DNA of 64,000 nucleotides, taken from the NCBI RefSeq assembly GCF_000972385.1, contig NZ_JXTE01000024.1:1-64000 (forward strand). The letters run 5' to 3'. The translations under genes were made by a program, and so were the position numbers. The DNA comes from Streptomyces sp. WM6386. GTDB taxonomy: Bacteria; Actinomycetota; Actinomycetes; Streptomycetales; Streptomycetaceae. Shown here in pieces: positions 32,378-41,954 of the stretch; the stretch's first letter is position 1; each line of letters opens with the position of its first letter. The notes under the pieces are model-generated. The model made no database searches, was not told the origin of the DNA, and saw only the letters and a list, made by a program, of their open reading frames with translations.

Positions 32378-33718
32378 TCATCCCGCCAGGCTGAAGCGCT
32401 CGAAGTGGGTCTGCGCCTTGGGCACGTTCAGCGCGCGCAGGCTGCCGAGCACGGCGTTCATCATCGGGGGCGGTCCGCACAGGAAGACGTCCCGGTCGGT
32501 GATGTCGGGGACCAGCCGGAGCAGCTCGGCCGGGGCCAGCTTGTCGGGCACCGGCGGGCCGGTCACCAGGTGCAGCTCGGCGCCCTTGGCGTGGGCGAGC
32601 TCGCGCAGCTCGTCGTAGAGGACGGCGTCCCGGTCGGTGGCCACGCGGTAGATGACGACCGCGTGGCCGTGCAGCTCCTCCAGGAGCGCCCGGATCGGGG
32701 TGACGCCGACGCCGCCGGCGATGAGGACGGCCTCGGGGCGGGTGCGGTGCAGCGCGGTGAAGGCGCCGTAGGGGCCCTCGGCGAAGACGCGCGTGCCGGC
32801 CTTCAGGTGGCGCAGGGCGGCGGTGCCGTCACCGGCGACCTTCGCGGTCAGGCGCAGGGTGCGGCCGTCGGGGGCCGCCGACAGGGAGAAGGGGTTCGCC
32901 TGCCACCAGCGGTCCTTGGTCAGAAAGCGCCACAGGAAGAACTGGCCGGCCCGGGCGGGCAGCTTGTCCAGGTCACGGCCGGTGACGTAGATCGAGACGA
33001 CGTTGTCGGACTCGGGGACGACGGCCTGGATACGGAACTGGTGGCGCAGGTTGCGCCACAGCGGCAGCACCATCCGGCCCAGGACCACCGAGCCGAGGGC
33101 GACGGTCCACAGTCCGTACCAGTACGTCTTCGCGGCGTTCGACGAGGTGAACGTCGTACCGACCGCGACCTGGTGGGTGAAGGCCAGCAGCACCGCGACG
33201 TAGGTGTACAGGTGGATGAAGTGCCAGGTCTCGTAGGCCAGCCGGCGGCGGGCGTAGCGGGCCGAGACGCAGCCGATGACGAGGATGATCGCGAAGGCGG
33301 TGAGCGCGCGGAGCACGCCCTCGGTGGTCTCGGCGAGGTCGACGACCGTGCCGATCGGGCCCACCTCGGTGCCCTCGGCGTAGCCGAAGGCGATGAAGAC
33401 GAGGTGCGCGAGCAGCGTCCACAGGATGCCGAAGCCGGTCCAGCGGTGCCAGGAGGTCAGCCGGTCCATGCCGATACGGCGGTCGAGCCACGGCAGCCGG
33501 GCCACCAGGAGCAGCTGGAAGGCCATGAACAGGGCGCCGTAGAGACCGGCGAGCCGGCCGATCACGATCAGTGCGTTGGAGGCGAACCCGGCCTGGGCGA
33601 AGAAGAGGGCGACCACGGCCACGTTCGCGGCGATCACGGCGTACAGGCCCGTGCGGGCCACCACTTTGGGCCGTATCGCCGTGGGGGGCGCGGTGGGCGG
33701 TTTGACGGTCGTCGTCAC
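32378..33718 (-). CDS. Ferric reductase-like membrane oxidoreductase with FAD/NAD(P)H domain
   Basis: The 446-residue protein (GTG start) has about six membrane segments in residues 20-250 and a C-terminal FAD- and NAD-binding module. Histidines in the helices (SWHRWTGF, LLAHLVFIAF, WHFIHLYTYVAV) fit heme ligands as in ferric-reductase/NOX proteins. The C-terminal half has the FAD motif FFLWRF, the NAD motif GGVGVTPIRALLEEL and the terminal FLCGPPPMM. It likely passes electrons from NAD(P)H through FAD and heme to the FMN-binding protein encoded ten bases downstream. The start of the operon faces the two-component regulator at 33851. Confidence 0.88.
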   Translation of the reverse strand: MTTTVKPPTAPPTAIRPKVVARTGLYAVIAANVAVVALFFAQAGFASNALIVIGRLAGLYGALFMAFQLLLVARLPWLDRRIGMDRLTSWHRWTGFGILWTLLAHLVFIAFGYAEGTEVGPIGTVVDLAETTEGVLRALTAFAIILVIGCVSARYARRRLAYETWHFIHLYTYVAVLLAFTHQVAVGTTFTSSNAAKTYWYGLWTVALGSVVLGRMVLPLWRNLRHQFRIQAVVPESDNVVSIYVTGRDLDKLPARAGQFFLWRFLTKDRWWQANPFSLSAAPDGRTLRLTAKVAGDGTAALRHLKAGTRVFAEGPYGAFTALHRTRPEAVLIAGGVGVTPIRALLEELHGHAVVIYRVATDRDAVLYDELRELAHAKGAELHLVTGPPVPDKLAPAELLRLVPDITDRDVFLCGPPPMMNAVLGSLRALNVPKAQTHFERFSLAG

Positions 33719-33850
33719 GGACGGAGCTCCTCGATCGGGGCCTGGGTAATCGAGCTTCGCTTGAGCGACCTGTCGATTTACTGTCGTACAACTTTCAAGT
33801 GGTTATCGATCTGACTGTGAGGAAGTATCGGCTCTGGAGTCGGGGCCCGC
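33719..33850. promoter_or_regulatory. Divergent promoter region, redox operon / two-component system
   Basis: These 132 bases lie between divergent starts and contain less GC-rich sequence (around 33750-33840). A short repeat CTGTCGATTTACTGTCG occurs near 33770 and TATCGATCTGAC near 33805. These could be binding sites for the response regulator encoded to the right, but I cannot identify a clear consensus or -35/-10 pair. Confidence 0.4.
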
Positions 33851-34558
33851 GTGACGCACTATGAACGGGTGGAAAAAGTACGCCTCCTCGTCGTGGACGA
33901 CGACCCGCCCATCGCCGACCTCGTGGCGACCGTCGCCCGTTACGAGGGCTGGGACGCGGTGACGGCGAACTCCGGGGAGGAGGCGCTGAGCCGTGCCGCG
34001 TCGTTCCGTCCGGACATCGTGGTCCTCGATCTCATGCTGCCCGACATCGACGGCTTCGGCGTCCTGGAGCGGCTGCGCAGCACGGGCACGATGGTGCCCG
34101 TGGTGTTCCTCACCGCCCGGGACGCGGTCGCCGACCGGGTGGCGGGGCTGACCCGGGGCGGCGACGACTATCTGGTGAAGCCGTTCGCGGTGGAGGAGCT
34201 GATGGCCCGGCTGCGGACCGTGCTGCGGCGCTCCGCGGGGCCCGGCTTCCAGCGGTCGGTGCTCCAGGTGGCCGATCTGACGATGGACGAGGACACCCGC
34301 GAGGTGCGCCGCGGCGACAAACTGCTCACGCTCACCCCGACCGAGTACGAGGTGCTGCGCTATCTCATGCGCAAGTCACCGACCGTCCTCACCAAGGCGC
34401 AGATCCTCGACCATGTGTGGGAGTACGGCTTCGGCGGCCGTTCCAACGTCGTCGAGCTGGTCGTCAGCCGGCTGCGCCGCAAGCTGGACGACACGGGTGA
34501 TCCGCTGATCCACACCGTCCGGGGCTTCGGCTATGTGATCCGGCAGGCGGCCGAGTGA
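33851..34558 (+). CDS. OmpR/PhoB-type response regulator
   Basis: The 235-residue protein has a receiver domain with acidic pair and phosphorylation site (LVVDDDPPI, then VVLDLMLPDIDG with the phospho-Asp near 58), the conserved Thr/Lys positions (FLTARD, YLVKPF), and a winged-helix DNA-binding domain (about 135-232) ending TVRGFGYVIR. The GTG at 33851 is the longest start; a GTG at 33869 is possible. It overlaps the kinase by GTGA at 34555. It probably regulates the divergent redox operon and itself, by position. Confidence 0.92.
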   Translation: MTHYERVEKVRLLVVDDDPPIADLVATVARYEGWDAVTANSGEEALSRAASFRPDIVVLDLMLPDIDGFGVLERLRSTGTMVPVVFLTARDAVADRVAGLTRGGDDYLVKPFAVEELMARLRTVLRRSAGPGFQRSVLQVADLTMDEDTREVRRGDKLLTLTPTEYEVLRYLMRKSPTVLTKAQILDHVWEYGFGGRSNVVELVVSRLRRKLDDTGDPLIHTVRGFGYVIRQAAE

Positions 34559-36012
34559 TCCGGCGGTTCCGTCAGGCGTATCGCAGGCTCCGGCTCGGCA
34601 CCCGGCTGGCACTGGGTCTGGGCGTGCTGGCGCTGCTGGTGTTCGGCGTCGTGGGCACCGCGCTGACCACGTACATGCGGGACTATCTGTCGGCCCAGCT
34701 CAACGAGCAGCTCCAGATCGCCCAGGTCGCCCAGTCCAAGAGCATCCTGGACAACGGCTCGCTGGCCGGCAAGAAGTACTACCGCTGGTACTACGCCGTG
34801 TACGACGTGAAGGACGGCACCGCCGAGCTGCGTACCCCCGAGGACGCCACCGACCTGCCGGAGGACGTCGACGACTTCACGTCCCTGGCGCAGGCGCAGA
34901 CCGCCCACGGCACCGAGGTGCTGAGCACCGAGCACCTCAGGGGCGCGGGCGACTACCGGCTGCGCGCGTGTGAGGTCGAGCCCGGTGTGGTCCTGGTCAG
35001 CGCGGCGCCCATGGACGAGATCGACGAGACCGTGGGGCAGCTGATCACGATCCAGGTCGTCACGTTCGGCCTCGCGCTGCTGGCGCTGGTGCTGTTCGGG
35101 CGGAAGGTGCTGCGCAAGGGGCTGAAACCGCTGAGCGACATGGCGCACACCGCGCACGGCATCTCCTCGCACAACCTCACCGACCCGGAGGCCCGGCTGC
35201 CGCTGCGCGCGGACCGCAAGGGCGGCGGCCCGGAGGTCGAGGAGCTGCGCACCGCGTTCAACACGATGCTGGAGCACATCGACGACTCGCTCGCGGTGCG
35301 CGCGGAGGCCGAGCAGCGGCTGCGCCGGTTCGTCGCGGACGCCTCGCACGAACTCCGTACGCCTTTGATGTCGGTACGGGGCTATGCGGACCTCTTCCAG
35401 TACGCAGCCGCGAACGCACCCGAGGAGCGGGAGCGGCATCTGGCGAGGCTGCGCGCGGAGGCGGCCCGGATGGGTGTCCTGCTGGACGACCTGCTGATGC
35501 TCGCCCGTCTCGACGCCGCCGAGGTGGACACCCCGCTGCGGCCCAAGGACACGGACCTGGTGGAACTGGTCCACGACGCGGCCGACGCCTTCCGCGCCGC
35601 GCACCCGGACCGCCCGTTGACGCTGACGGAGGGCCCCGGGTCATTGGTGCTGCGGCTGGACCCGCACCGCATCCGCCAGGTCCTGGACAACCTCCTCACC
35701 AACGCGGCCGTGCACACTCCGGCCGGCACCCCGGTGTCGGTGGCCGTCACGGCCGTTTCCGGCCGGGCCCTGGTCCGTGTGACGGACGCCGGCCCCGGCA
35801 TTCCGCCCGCCGACCAGGAGAAGGTCTTCGACCGCTTCTACCGCGTCGACAAGGCCCGCAGTCGCGACCGCGGCGGCAGTGGCCTGGGCCTGGCGGTCGC
35901 CCGAGCCCTGGTACGGGCCCACGGCGGCACGGTGGAGGTGAGCGGCGAGCCGGGCCGGACGGTGTTCACGGTGTCGCTGACGCTGGGGCGGGGCGGCGCG
36001 GCGGGCGGCTGA
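34555..36012 (+). CDS. Sensor histidine kinase, EnvZ-type
   Basis: The 485-residue protein has two membrane helices (about 22-42 and 165-185) flanking an extracellular sensor region of about 120 residues. A HAMP linker follows, then an H-box with the phospho-His in DASHELRTPL near 265, an N box (LDNLLTNAAVHT), and G boxes (DAGPGIP, GGSGLGLAVA). All catalytic elements are intact. The extracytoplasmic sensor has no obvious ligand motif. It forms an operon with the upstream regulator. Confidence 0.92.
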   Translation: MIRRFRQAYRRLRLGTRLALGLGVLALLVFGVVGTALTTYMRDYLSAQLNEQLQIAQVAQSKSILDNGSLAGKKYYRWYYAVYDVKDGTAELRTPEDATDLPEDVDDFTSLAQAQTAHGTEVLSTEHLRGAGDYRLRACEVEPGVVLVSAAPMDEIDETVGQLITIQVVTFGLALLALVLFGRKVLRKGLKPLSDMAHTAHGISSHNLTDPEARLPLRADRKGGGPEVEELRTAFNTMLEHIDDSLAVRAEAEQRLRRFVADASHELRTPLMSVRGYADLFQYAAANAPEERERHLARLRAEAARMGVLLDDLLMLARLDAAEVDTPLRPKDTDLVELVHDAADAFRAAHPDRPLTLTEGPGSLVLRLDPHRIRQVLDNLLTNAAVHTPAGTPVSVAVTAVSGRALVRVTDAGPGIPPADQEKVFDRFYRVDKARSRDRGGSGLGLAVARALVRAHGGTVEVSGEPGRTVFTVSLTLGRGGAAGG

Positions 36013-36206
36013 ACGGACAGGGCCGGGCCCGCGGGCGGTGAAATGTCACCGGACGGGTAAGTCTCGTTTGCGGAAGCCAAGTTGGCAGGCCCGGCTCTCC
36101 ATGAACGGCTGGACAGATCTTCCGGGCTCCCCCAGGATGGCTGTCGCCGGACTGTGGAGTCCGTGCCCTGGGAGGCAACCCCCGTGGTCACCTGCGCGGA
36201 GAGGCG

Positions 36207-38699
36207 ATGCGGTCCGATCCCCAACGTTTGCTTGCCACGGCTGTTCGTCGCATCGCCCGCGCCGAGGACCGTGCGGAGGTCGTCCACGAACTCTGTGCGG
36301 TGAGCGTGGAGCACTTCGCGGACGCGGTTCTCGTCTACCTCGCGCCCTGCCCCGGCCCCTCGCATGAGCCGGAAGCGGTCCCCGGCCAACTCCATCTGAC
36401 CGCAAGCCGGTTCCCGGAAGGCGGACAGGACCTGGCGGAAGCGAGTGGCGCTCCGCTGCCGGCTCTCGCGTCGGTGGCGCAGTCCGGTGCCCTGGCCGAA
36501 GTCCTGCGTGCGGGTGAGACGTTGAGCCGGCTCTCCCCCGCGATCGACCCGGCACTTCGCGAACTGCTGGGCCCGACTCCAGGTCTGCCAGAGGGGCATC
36601 GCGTCCTCCTCGCCCCCCTGTCCGACGCGCGGGGCGTGGTCGGCGCGGCCGTGTTCCTCCGCCGCCCCGACCGCGAGGCCTTCGACACCGACGACGTCCT
36701 GACGGCCGGCCGGCTCTCGGCACAGGCCGCACTCGGCGTGAGCGAGGCACCGGCCGACCCACCGCCGACGGCCCCCGCACCCTCCCCGTCCTGCCCACCC
36801 TCCACGACTGGCTCACCACCCACAGCTTCCACACCCTCCACGGCCGCCTCACCACCCACGGCCTCCGCACCCTCCACGGCCGCCTCACCGCCCCCCGCCG
36901 CCCGGACGCACAAGCCGCTCCCACCGTCCCCGGCCTCCACAGCCGCCCCCACGCCCATGCGCCGCGAGGGCGACCGGCTTCGCTTCGCCGGTGCGGCGAC
37001 CCGCCGGATCGCGCGCGGCATCGACCTGGACGAGATCGTGATCGGGCTGTGCCGGGCCAGCGTGCCGACGTTCTCGGACGCGATCCTGGTCTACCTCCGC
37101 GAACCGCTGCCGGTCGGCGACGAACGTCCCGTAGAACCGCTCGTCCTGCGACTGCACCGAACCGACCGGATCCCGCAGGACGACGGTCTCCTGTCCATGG
37201 ACGACCCGAGGCCGAAGCCGCCCGCGCTGGACGAGCTCGTCGCCGAGCGCTGCACCGTGCCGGGCGGTGGCGCGCTCGCCGAGGTGCTGCGAGGCGTACG
37301 CCCCGTCTTCACGGGCTCTCCCGCCGCCCAGGCCGCCCTGCCCGAACTCCTCGGCAAGGGCAGCGAGTCGATCACCCCCGACGGCCAGCACGCCATCCTC
37401 GCCCCCCTGCGCGGCCGCCGCCGCGTCATCGGCGCCGCCCTCTTCCTGCGCAGCCCCGAACGCCCCGCCTTCGAACAGGACGACCTCCTGCTCGCCGCCC
37501 AACTCGCCACCCACAGCGCCCTCGGCATCGACAAGGCGGCCCTGTACGGCCGTGAGGCCTACATCGCCGACGAACTCCAGCGCGCGATGCTCCCCGAGAC
37601 CCTGCCCCGCCCGACCGGCGTACGCCTGGCGTCCCGCTACCTCCCGGCCGCCGAGACCGCGCGCGTCGGCGGGGACTGGTACGACGCGATCCCCCTGCCG
37701 GGCAGCCGCGTGGCGCTGGTCGTCGGTGATGTCATGGGCCACTCCATGACCTCCGCCGCGGTCATGGGCCAGCTGCGCACGACGGCCCAGACGCTGGCGG
37801 GTCTCGACATGCCGCCGCAGGAAGTGCTGCACCATCTCGACGAGCAGGCCCAGCGGCTGGGCGCCGACCGCATGGCGACCTGTCTCTACGCCGTCTACGA
37901 CCCCGTCGCGCACCGCATCACCATCGCCAACGCCGGCCACCCCCCGCCCATCCTGGTGCACCTGGGCGGCCGCACCGAGGTGCTGCGGGTGCCTCCGGGC
38001 GCGCCCATCGGGGTCGGCGGCGTCGCCTTCGAAGCCGTGGAACTGGACGCACCGGCCGACGCCACCCTGCTCCTCTACACGGACGGGCTCGTCGAGTCAC
38101 GCCTGCGGGACGTGTGGACCGGTATCGAGCAGGTGCGCGAGAAGCTCGCCGCGACCGCGCGGTTGACCGGCCCCGATCGTCCGCCGCCGCTGGAGGAGCT
38201 GTGCGACGAGGTGCTCGACATGCTCGGACCGGGCGACCGGGACGACGACATCGCGCTGCTCGCCGCCCGCTTCGAGGGGATCGCGCCGAGCGACGTGGCG
38301 TACTGGTTCCTGGAACCGTCGGAGGCGACACCCGGCCGGGCCCGCCGGCTGGTCCGGCGCACCCTGTCCCGCTGGGGCCTCGAGGAGCTGAGCGACTCCA
38401 CGGAACTGCTGGTCAGCGAGGTCGTCACCAATGCCGTGCGGTACGCGTCCCGGCCCATCACCGTGCGGCTGCTGCGCACCCACGTCCTGCGCTGCGAGGT
38501 CACCGACGACGAGCCCCGGCTCCCGGTGCTCGGGCAGGCGCGGGCCACGGACGAGGGCGGGCGGGGCCTGTACCTGGTGAACAGGGTGGCCCGGCGCTGG
38601 GGAGCGTCCCGGCTGAGCACCGGCAAGGTCGTCTGGTTCGAGCTCGACCGACCGGCCGTGACCGGGTCCGTCACGGCAACGGCAGCTCCGTCCAGATGA
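36207..38699 (+). CDS. SpoIIE-family PP2C phosphatase with two GAF-like domains and C-terminal ATPase domain
   Basis: The 830-residue protein starts at an ATG with GGAGAGG upstream. Order: a GAF-like domain (about 1-180), a low-complexity Pro/Ser/Thr linker (about 185-245), a second GAF-like domain (about 255-445), a PP2C/SpoIIE phosphatase (about 455-690; GGDWYDAIPL, VGDVMGHS, ANAGHPPP, LLYTDGLVE, GDRDDDIALL), and a HATPase_c anti-sigma-like domain (about 700-820). Such proteins control anti-sigma/anti-anti-sigma switches in Streptomyces stress and development. The PP2C metal-binding Asp residues look intact. The 194 bases before it hold no gene. Its last 29 bases overlap the opposite gene. 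Confidence 0.9.
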   Translation: MRSDPQRLLATAVRRIARAEDRAEVVHELCAVSVEHFADAVLVYLAPCPGPSHEPEAVPGQLHLTASRFPEGGQDLAEASGAPLPALASVAQSGALAEVLRAGETLSRLSPAIDPALRELLGPTPGLPEGHRVLLAPLSDARGVVGAAVFLRRPDREAFDTDDVLTAGRLSAQAALGVSEAPADPPPTAPAPSPSCPPSTTGSPPTASTPSTAASPPTASAPSTAASPPPAARTHKPLPPSPASTAAPTPMRREGDRLRFAGAATRRIARGIDLDEIVIGLCRASVPTFSDAILVYLREPLPVGDERPVEPLVLRLHRTDRIPQDDGLLSMDDPRPKPPALDELVAERCTVPGGGALAEVLRGVRPVFTGSPAAQAALPELLGKGSESITPDGQHAILAPLRGRRRVIGAALFLRSPERPAFEQDDLLLAAQLATHSALGIDKAALYGREAYIADELQRAMLPETLPRPTGVRLASRYLPAAETARVGGDWYDAIPLPGSRVALVVGDVMGHSMTSAAVMGQLRTTAQTLAGLDMPPQEVLHHLDEQAQRLGADRMATCLYAVYDPVAHRITIANAGHPPPILVHLGGRTEVLRVPPGAPIGVGGVAFEAVELDAPADATLLLYTDGLVESRLRDVWTGIEQVREKLAATARLTGPDRPPPLEELCDEVLDMLGPGDRDDDIALLAARFEGIAPSDVAYWFLEPSEATPGRARRLVRRTLSRWGLEELSDSTELLVSEVVTNAVRYASRPITVRLLRTHVLRCEVTDDEPRLPVLGQARATDEGGRGLYLVNRVARRWGASRLSTGKVVWFELDRPAVTGSVTATAAPSR
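36800..36905. repeat. Tandem repeat coding a Pro/Ser/Thr-rich linker
   Basis: Two near-identical units of about 45 bp (CCCTCCACGGCCGCCTCACC followed by related ACCCACGGCCTC sequence) encode repeats of STAASPPTA in the linker of the SpoIIE protein. The repeat is likely to vary in length between strains by slippage. Confidence 0.7.
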
Positions 38700-41600
38700 T
38701 CTTCCCCTCGGGGGTGTACCGCGTTCCCCACCGCTCGGTGAGCTGGGCGACGAGGAACAGGCCGCGGCCGCCCTCGTCCTCGTTCTTCGCGCGGCGCAGT
38801 CGCGGGGACGTGCTGCTGCCGTCGGAGACCTCGCAGATCAGGGCGCGGTCGCGGAGCAGCCGGAGCTGGACCGGGCCGTGGGCGTGCCGGATGGCGTTGG
38901 TGACCAGTTCGCTGGCGACGAGTTCGACGGTGAACGACAGCTCCTCCAGGCCCCAGGCCGCGAGCTGTTCGGTGACCGCCGCGCGGAAGCGGGAGACGGC
39001 CGCCGGGTCGCTGGGCACGTCCCACTGGGCGACCCGGTCGGAGTCCAGGGAGTGCGTCCGGGCCACCAGCAGGGCCACGTCGTCGCTCGGCCGGGCCGGC
39101 AGCAGCGCGTCCAGGACCGCCTCGCAGGTCTCCTCCGGCGGTCGCCCGGCCTGGGCGAGGACGGCGCCGAGCCGCTCCAGACCGGCGTCGATGTCCCGGT
39201 GCCGGTCCTCGATCAACCCGTCGGTGTAGAGCACGAGTTGGCTGCCCTCGGCCAGTTCCAGCTCGACGGTCTCGAAGGGCATCCCGCCGAGCCCGAGCGG
39301 CGGGGCGGACGGCAGGTCGACGAAGGTGACCGTGCCGTCGGGGTCGACGACCGCGGGCAGCGGGTGCCCGGCGCGGGTGAGGGTGCAGCGCCGGGACACC
39401 GGGTCGTACACGGCGTACAGACAGGTCGCTCCGACGATCCCGCAGTCCGGGCTGCTCTCCGCCGCCCAGCCCTCACCCCGGTCGAGGCGGCCGACGAGGT
39501 CGTCGAGGTGGGTGAGGAGGTCGTCGGGCGGCAGGTCGAGGGAGCAGAAGTTGTGGACGGCGGTGCGCAGCCGGCCCATCGTGGCGGCCGCGTGCAGTCC
39601 GTGGCCCACGACGTCCCCGACCACGAGCGCGACCCGCGCGCCGGAGAGCGGGATGACGTCGAACCAGTCGCCGCCGACGCCGGCCTGGGCCGGCAGATAG
39701 CGGTAGGCGACCTCGACGGCGCTCTGCTCGGACCGGCCCCGCGGCAGCAGGCTGCGCTGGAGGGCGAGCGCGGTGTTGTGCTCACGGGTGTAGCGGCGGG
39801 CGTTGTCGATGCAGATCGCCGCGCGGCCGGCCAGTTCCTGGGCGAGGGAGAGGTCGTCGTCCTCGAAGGGGGCGGCCTTCTCGGAGCGGTAGAAGCTGAC
39901 CAGGCCGAGGGTCTCGCCGCGGGCCCGCAGCGGCACCGTGACCAGGGAGTGGATGCCGGCCGCGAGGATCCGCTCGCCCCTGGCCGGGTCGTGGGCGAGC
40001 CAGCCCCCGGCGGCGGCGAGCACGGGTTCGAGCATCGACTGCCGGGCCTCCAGACCGCGGGCCTGCGGTGCGGACGGGGCGTAGCGCACGAGGTCGCCGA
40101 CCGGGTGCAGATGCGATTCCTCATGTACGGCGCCCAGGGCGACCCGCCGTAGCGGGGTGTCCGCGCCCAGTGGCCCCGGCTCCTCGCCGAGCAGCACCCC
40201 GTCCGGCAGGTCCACGGCGACGAAGTCGGCGAACCGGGGGACGGTCACCTCCGCGAGTTCCTCCGCGGTGCGGGTGACGTCGAGGGTGGTGCCGATGCGC
40301 ACGCCCGCGTCGTGCAGGAACTCCAGTCGCCGGCGCGCGAGCAGGGCCAGCCGTCCGACACCGGGCTCACCGAGAAGGAGGAGCCGGGCGTCGATACCCG
40401 GGGCGTCCGTACCGGGGGCGTCGCTGCCGCGCTCGGTGCCGACGGACGGGAGTGCCTCGACACTCGCGACTCCCACGGCACCCTCGGCGAACTCGACCCC
40501 GGCGAACGTCCCGGGCCGGACAGGCCTCCGGGCAGCGATGCCCACGGCCGTATCCGGCTCCACGCCGACAGCCGGGTCCGTCGCGGCGGACGCCCTGGCC
40601 TCCACCCCCGCAGCCGGTTCGGCCCCGACGGCCTCCCCGCTCTCCGTACCCGCGCCCGTCCCGCTGCGGGTGGGCGCCCCGGTCTCCCCCTGCTGCGCGC
40701 CCCGCTCCACTTCGGGAGGTGTCGGTACGACCGTCCGCAGCCCGGCGGATCTCACCGCGGGCCGGGCCGGTGCCGGGGAGGGGGCCGGCGCCGGCCCTGG
40801 TGGGACGGTGGGCTGCGGGAGGGCCCGGGTCGGGGTGACCGGGGCGGCCGGTGCGCTGAGGCAGACCTGGCGCACGTGCGGGCTGCCGACGATGCGGGCC
40901 TCGACGACGACGCCCGTCTCGCCCGCCGCGCCCCGGACCTGACGGCGCAGCAGGGTGGCGGTGCGGCCGCCGGAGAGGGTCACCTCGTCGAGGGTGCGGT
41001 GCGGGGAGGCGAGGAGTTCCTCGGCCTTCTCGCGCAGCACGGCCCGGTCGACGGGGCCGAGTTCGTCCCCGTCCGGGCGCCCCGGCTGCCGCCACTGTGT
41101 CGACGCCCGGGTGGTGGCCCGCCGGTACGCGGCCAGGAGCGCCCGCTCGCGTTCCGTGGCCACCTCCAGCATCCGCGCCTCGATGGCGTGGGCGGCCTCA
41201 CGGACCAGCCGCAGCATGGCGGGGTCGCCCTCGTCGCGCAGACAGGTCAGGTCGAGGACGGCCTCGATGCGTCCGCTGAGCGGGTCGCGGACGGGCGCGC
41301 CGGCGCAGGCGAAGGGCTGGAGACAGTCGGCGAAGTGCTCACGGCCGACGACGTAGACGGGGTTGCGTTCGGCGAGCGCGGTGCCGACGCCGTTGGTGCC
41401 CACGACCCGTTCGGAGGCGTCGAAGCCGGGGGCGAAGTTCACCTCGTCGAGGCGGTCGCACAGCTGTCGTCCGCCGCCGAGCCGCTGGACCATGCGGCCC
41501 TGTCCGTCGCAGAGCGCGATGGTCATGCCGGCCTCGGAGAGCGAGCCGGCGAGGTTCTTCAGGACCGGCTCGGCCGCGTGCAGGAACGGGCCGTCCAGGG

Positions 41601-41781
41601 TGAGGTCCGGCGCGTAGGGGACCTGGAGGCGGTCCGGTTCCAGCCCTACGGACCTGCACCGCTTCCAGGAGTCGAGCACGGAGCCCCGGACGTCCGCGTC
41701 CACTCGGGCACCGGCCAGAAATCGTTCGTGGGCATCGACGAGCCCGCCGATGTCGTCCCAGGCGACGGACAACAGGATCAC
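38671..41781 (-). CDS. Large SpoIIE phosphatase with GAF domains and C-terminal ATPase domain
   Basis: The 1,036-residue protein has an AcoR-like N-terminal GAF region (about 1-190; GTNGVGTALAERNPVYV, DCLQPFACAGAP). A middle domain and a long Ala/Pro/Val-rich linker follow (about 315-450). Then come a second GAF domain (about 460-650), a PP2C/SpoIIE domain (about 660-890; GGDWFDVIPL, VGDVVGHGL, TRAGHPLP, VLYTDGLIED) and a HATPase_c domain (about 905-1030). It shares architecture with the convergent gene and overlaps it by 29 bases. The AcoR-like part suggests a sensor for a small molecule. The GTG at 41781 is the longest start. A CRP-type palindrome lies about 90 bp upstream. Confidence 0.87.
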   Translation of the reverse strand: MILLSVAWDDIGGLVDAHERFLAGARVDADVRGSVLDSWKRCRSVGLEPDRLQVPYAPDLTLDGPFLHAAEPVLKNLAGSLSEAGMTIALCDGQGRMVQRLGGGRQLCDRLDEVNFAPGFDASERVVGTNGVGTALAERNPVYVVGREHFADCLQPFACAGAPVRDPLSGRIEAVLDLTCLRDEGDPAMLRLVREAAHAIEARMLEVATERERALLAAYRRATTRASTQWRQPGRPDGDELGPVDRAVLREKAEELLASPHRTLDEVTLSGGRTATLLRRQVRGAAGETGVVVEARIVGSPHVRQVCLSAPAAPVTPTRALPQPTVPPGPAPAPSPAPARPAVRSAGLRTVVPTPPEVERGAQQGETGAPTRSGTGAGTESGEAVGAEPAAGVEARASAATDPAVGVEPDTAVGIAARRPVRPGTFAGVEFAEGAVGVASVEALPSVGTERGSDAPGTDAPGIDARLLLLGEPGVGRLALLARRRLEFLHDAGVRIGTTLDVTRTAEELAEVTVPRFADFVAVDLPDGVLLGEEPGPLGADTPLRRVALGAVHEESHLHPVGDLVRYAPSAPQARGLEARQSMLEPVLAAAGGWLAHDPARGERILAAGIHSLVTVPLRARGETLGLVSFYRSEKAAPFEDDDLSLAQELAGRAAICIDNARRYTREHNTALALQRSLLPRGRSEQSAVEVAYRYLPAQAGVGGDWFDVIPLSGARVALVVGDVVGHGLHAAATMGRLRTAVHNFCSLDLPPDDLLTHLDDLVGRLDRGEGWAAESSPDCGIVGATCLYAVYDPVSRRCTLTRAGHPLPAVVDPDGTVTFVDLPSAPPLGLGGMPFETVELELAEGSQLVLYTDGLIEDRHRDIDAGLERLGAVLAQAGRPPEETCEAVLDALLPARPSDDVALLVARTHSLDSDRVAQWDVPSDPAAVSRFRAAVTEQLAAWGLEELSFTVELVASELVTNAIRHAHGPVQLRLLRDRALICEVSDGSSTSPRLRRAKNEDEGGRGLFLVAQLTERWGTRYTPEGKIIWTELPLP

Positions 41782-41870
41782 TTCCCTACCCGGAGACGGG
41801 CCCGGTGGCGCGCCGCCGTTCGGCTCGCCCCCCGGCGGAGTCCTCCCAGTCGTTATTCACCCTAGACCCT

Positions 41871-41888
41871 TTGTGATACCGATCACAA
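41871..41888. promoter_or_regulatory. CRP/FNR-type palindromic operator
   Basis: TTGTGATACCGATCACAA is a perfect 7-bp inverted repeat with a 4-bp centre and matches TGTGA-N6-TCACA exactly. It sits about 90 bp upstream of the GTG of the leftward SpoIIE gene. CRP-family proteins are present in Streptomyces. The remaining bases of 41782-41954 carry no gene I can support. Confidence 0.65.
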
Positions 41889-41954
41889 CAAAGTCCCGAA
41901 GTGCCCCGGAGGCACCTTTCATCCCCATGTTCGACCGCGCCCCTTCGCGTTCGA

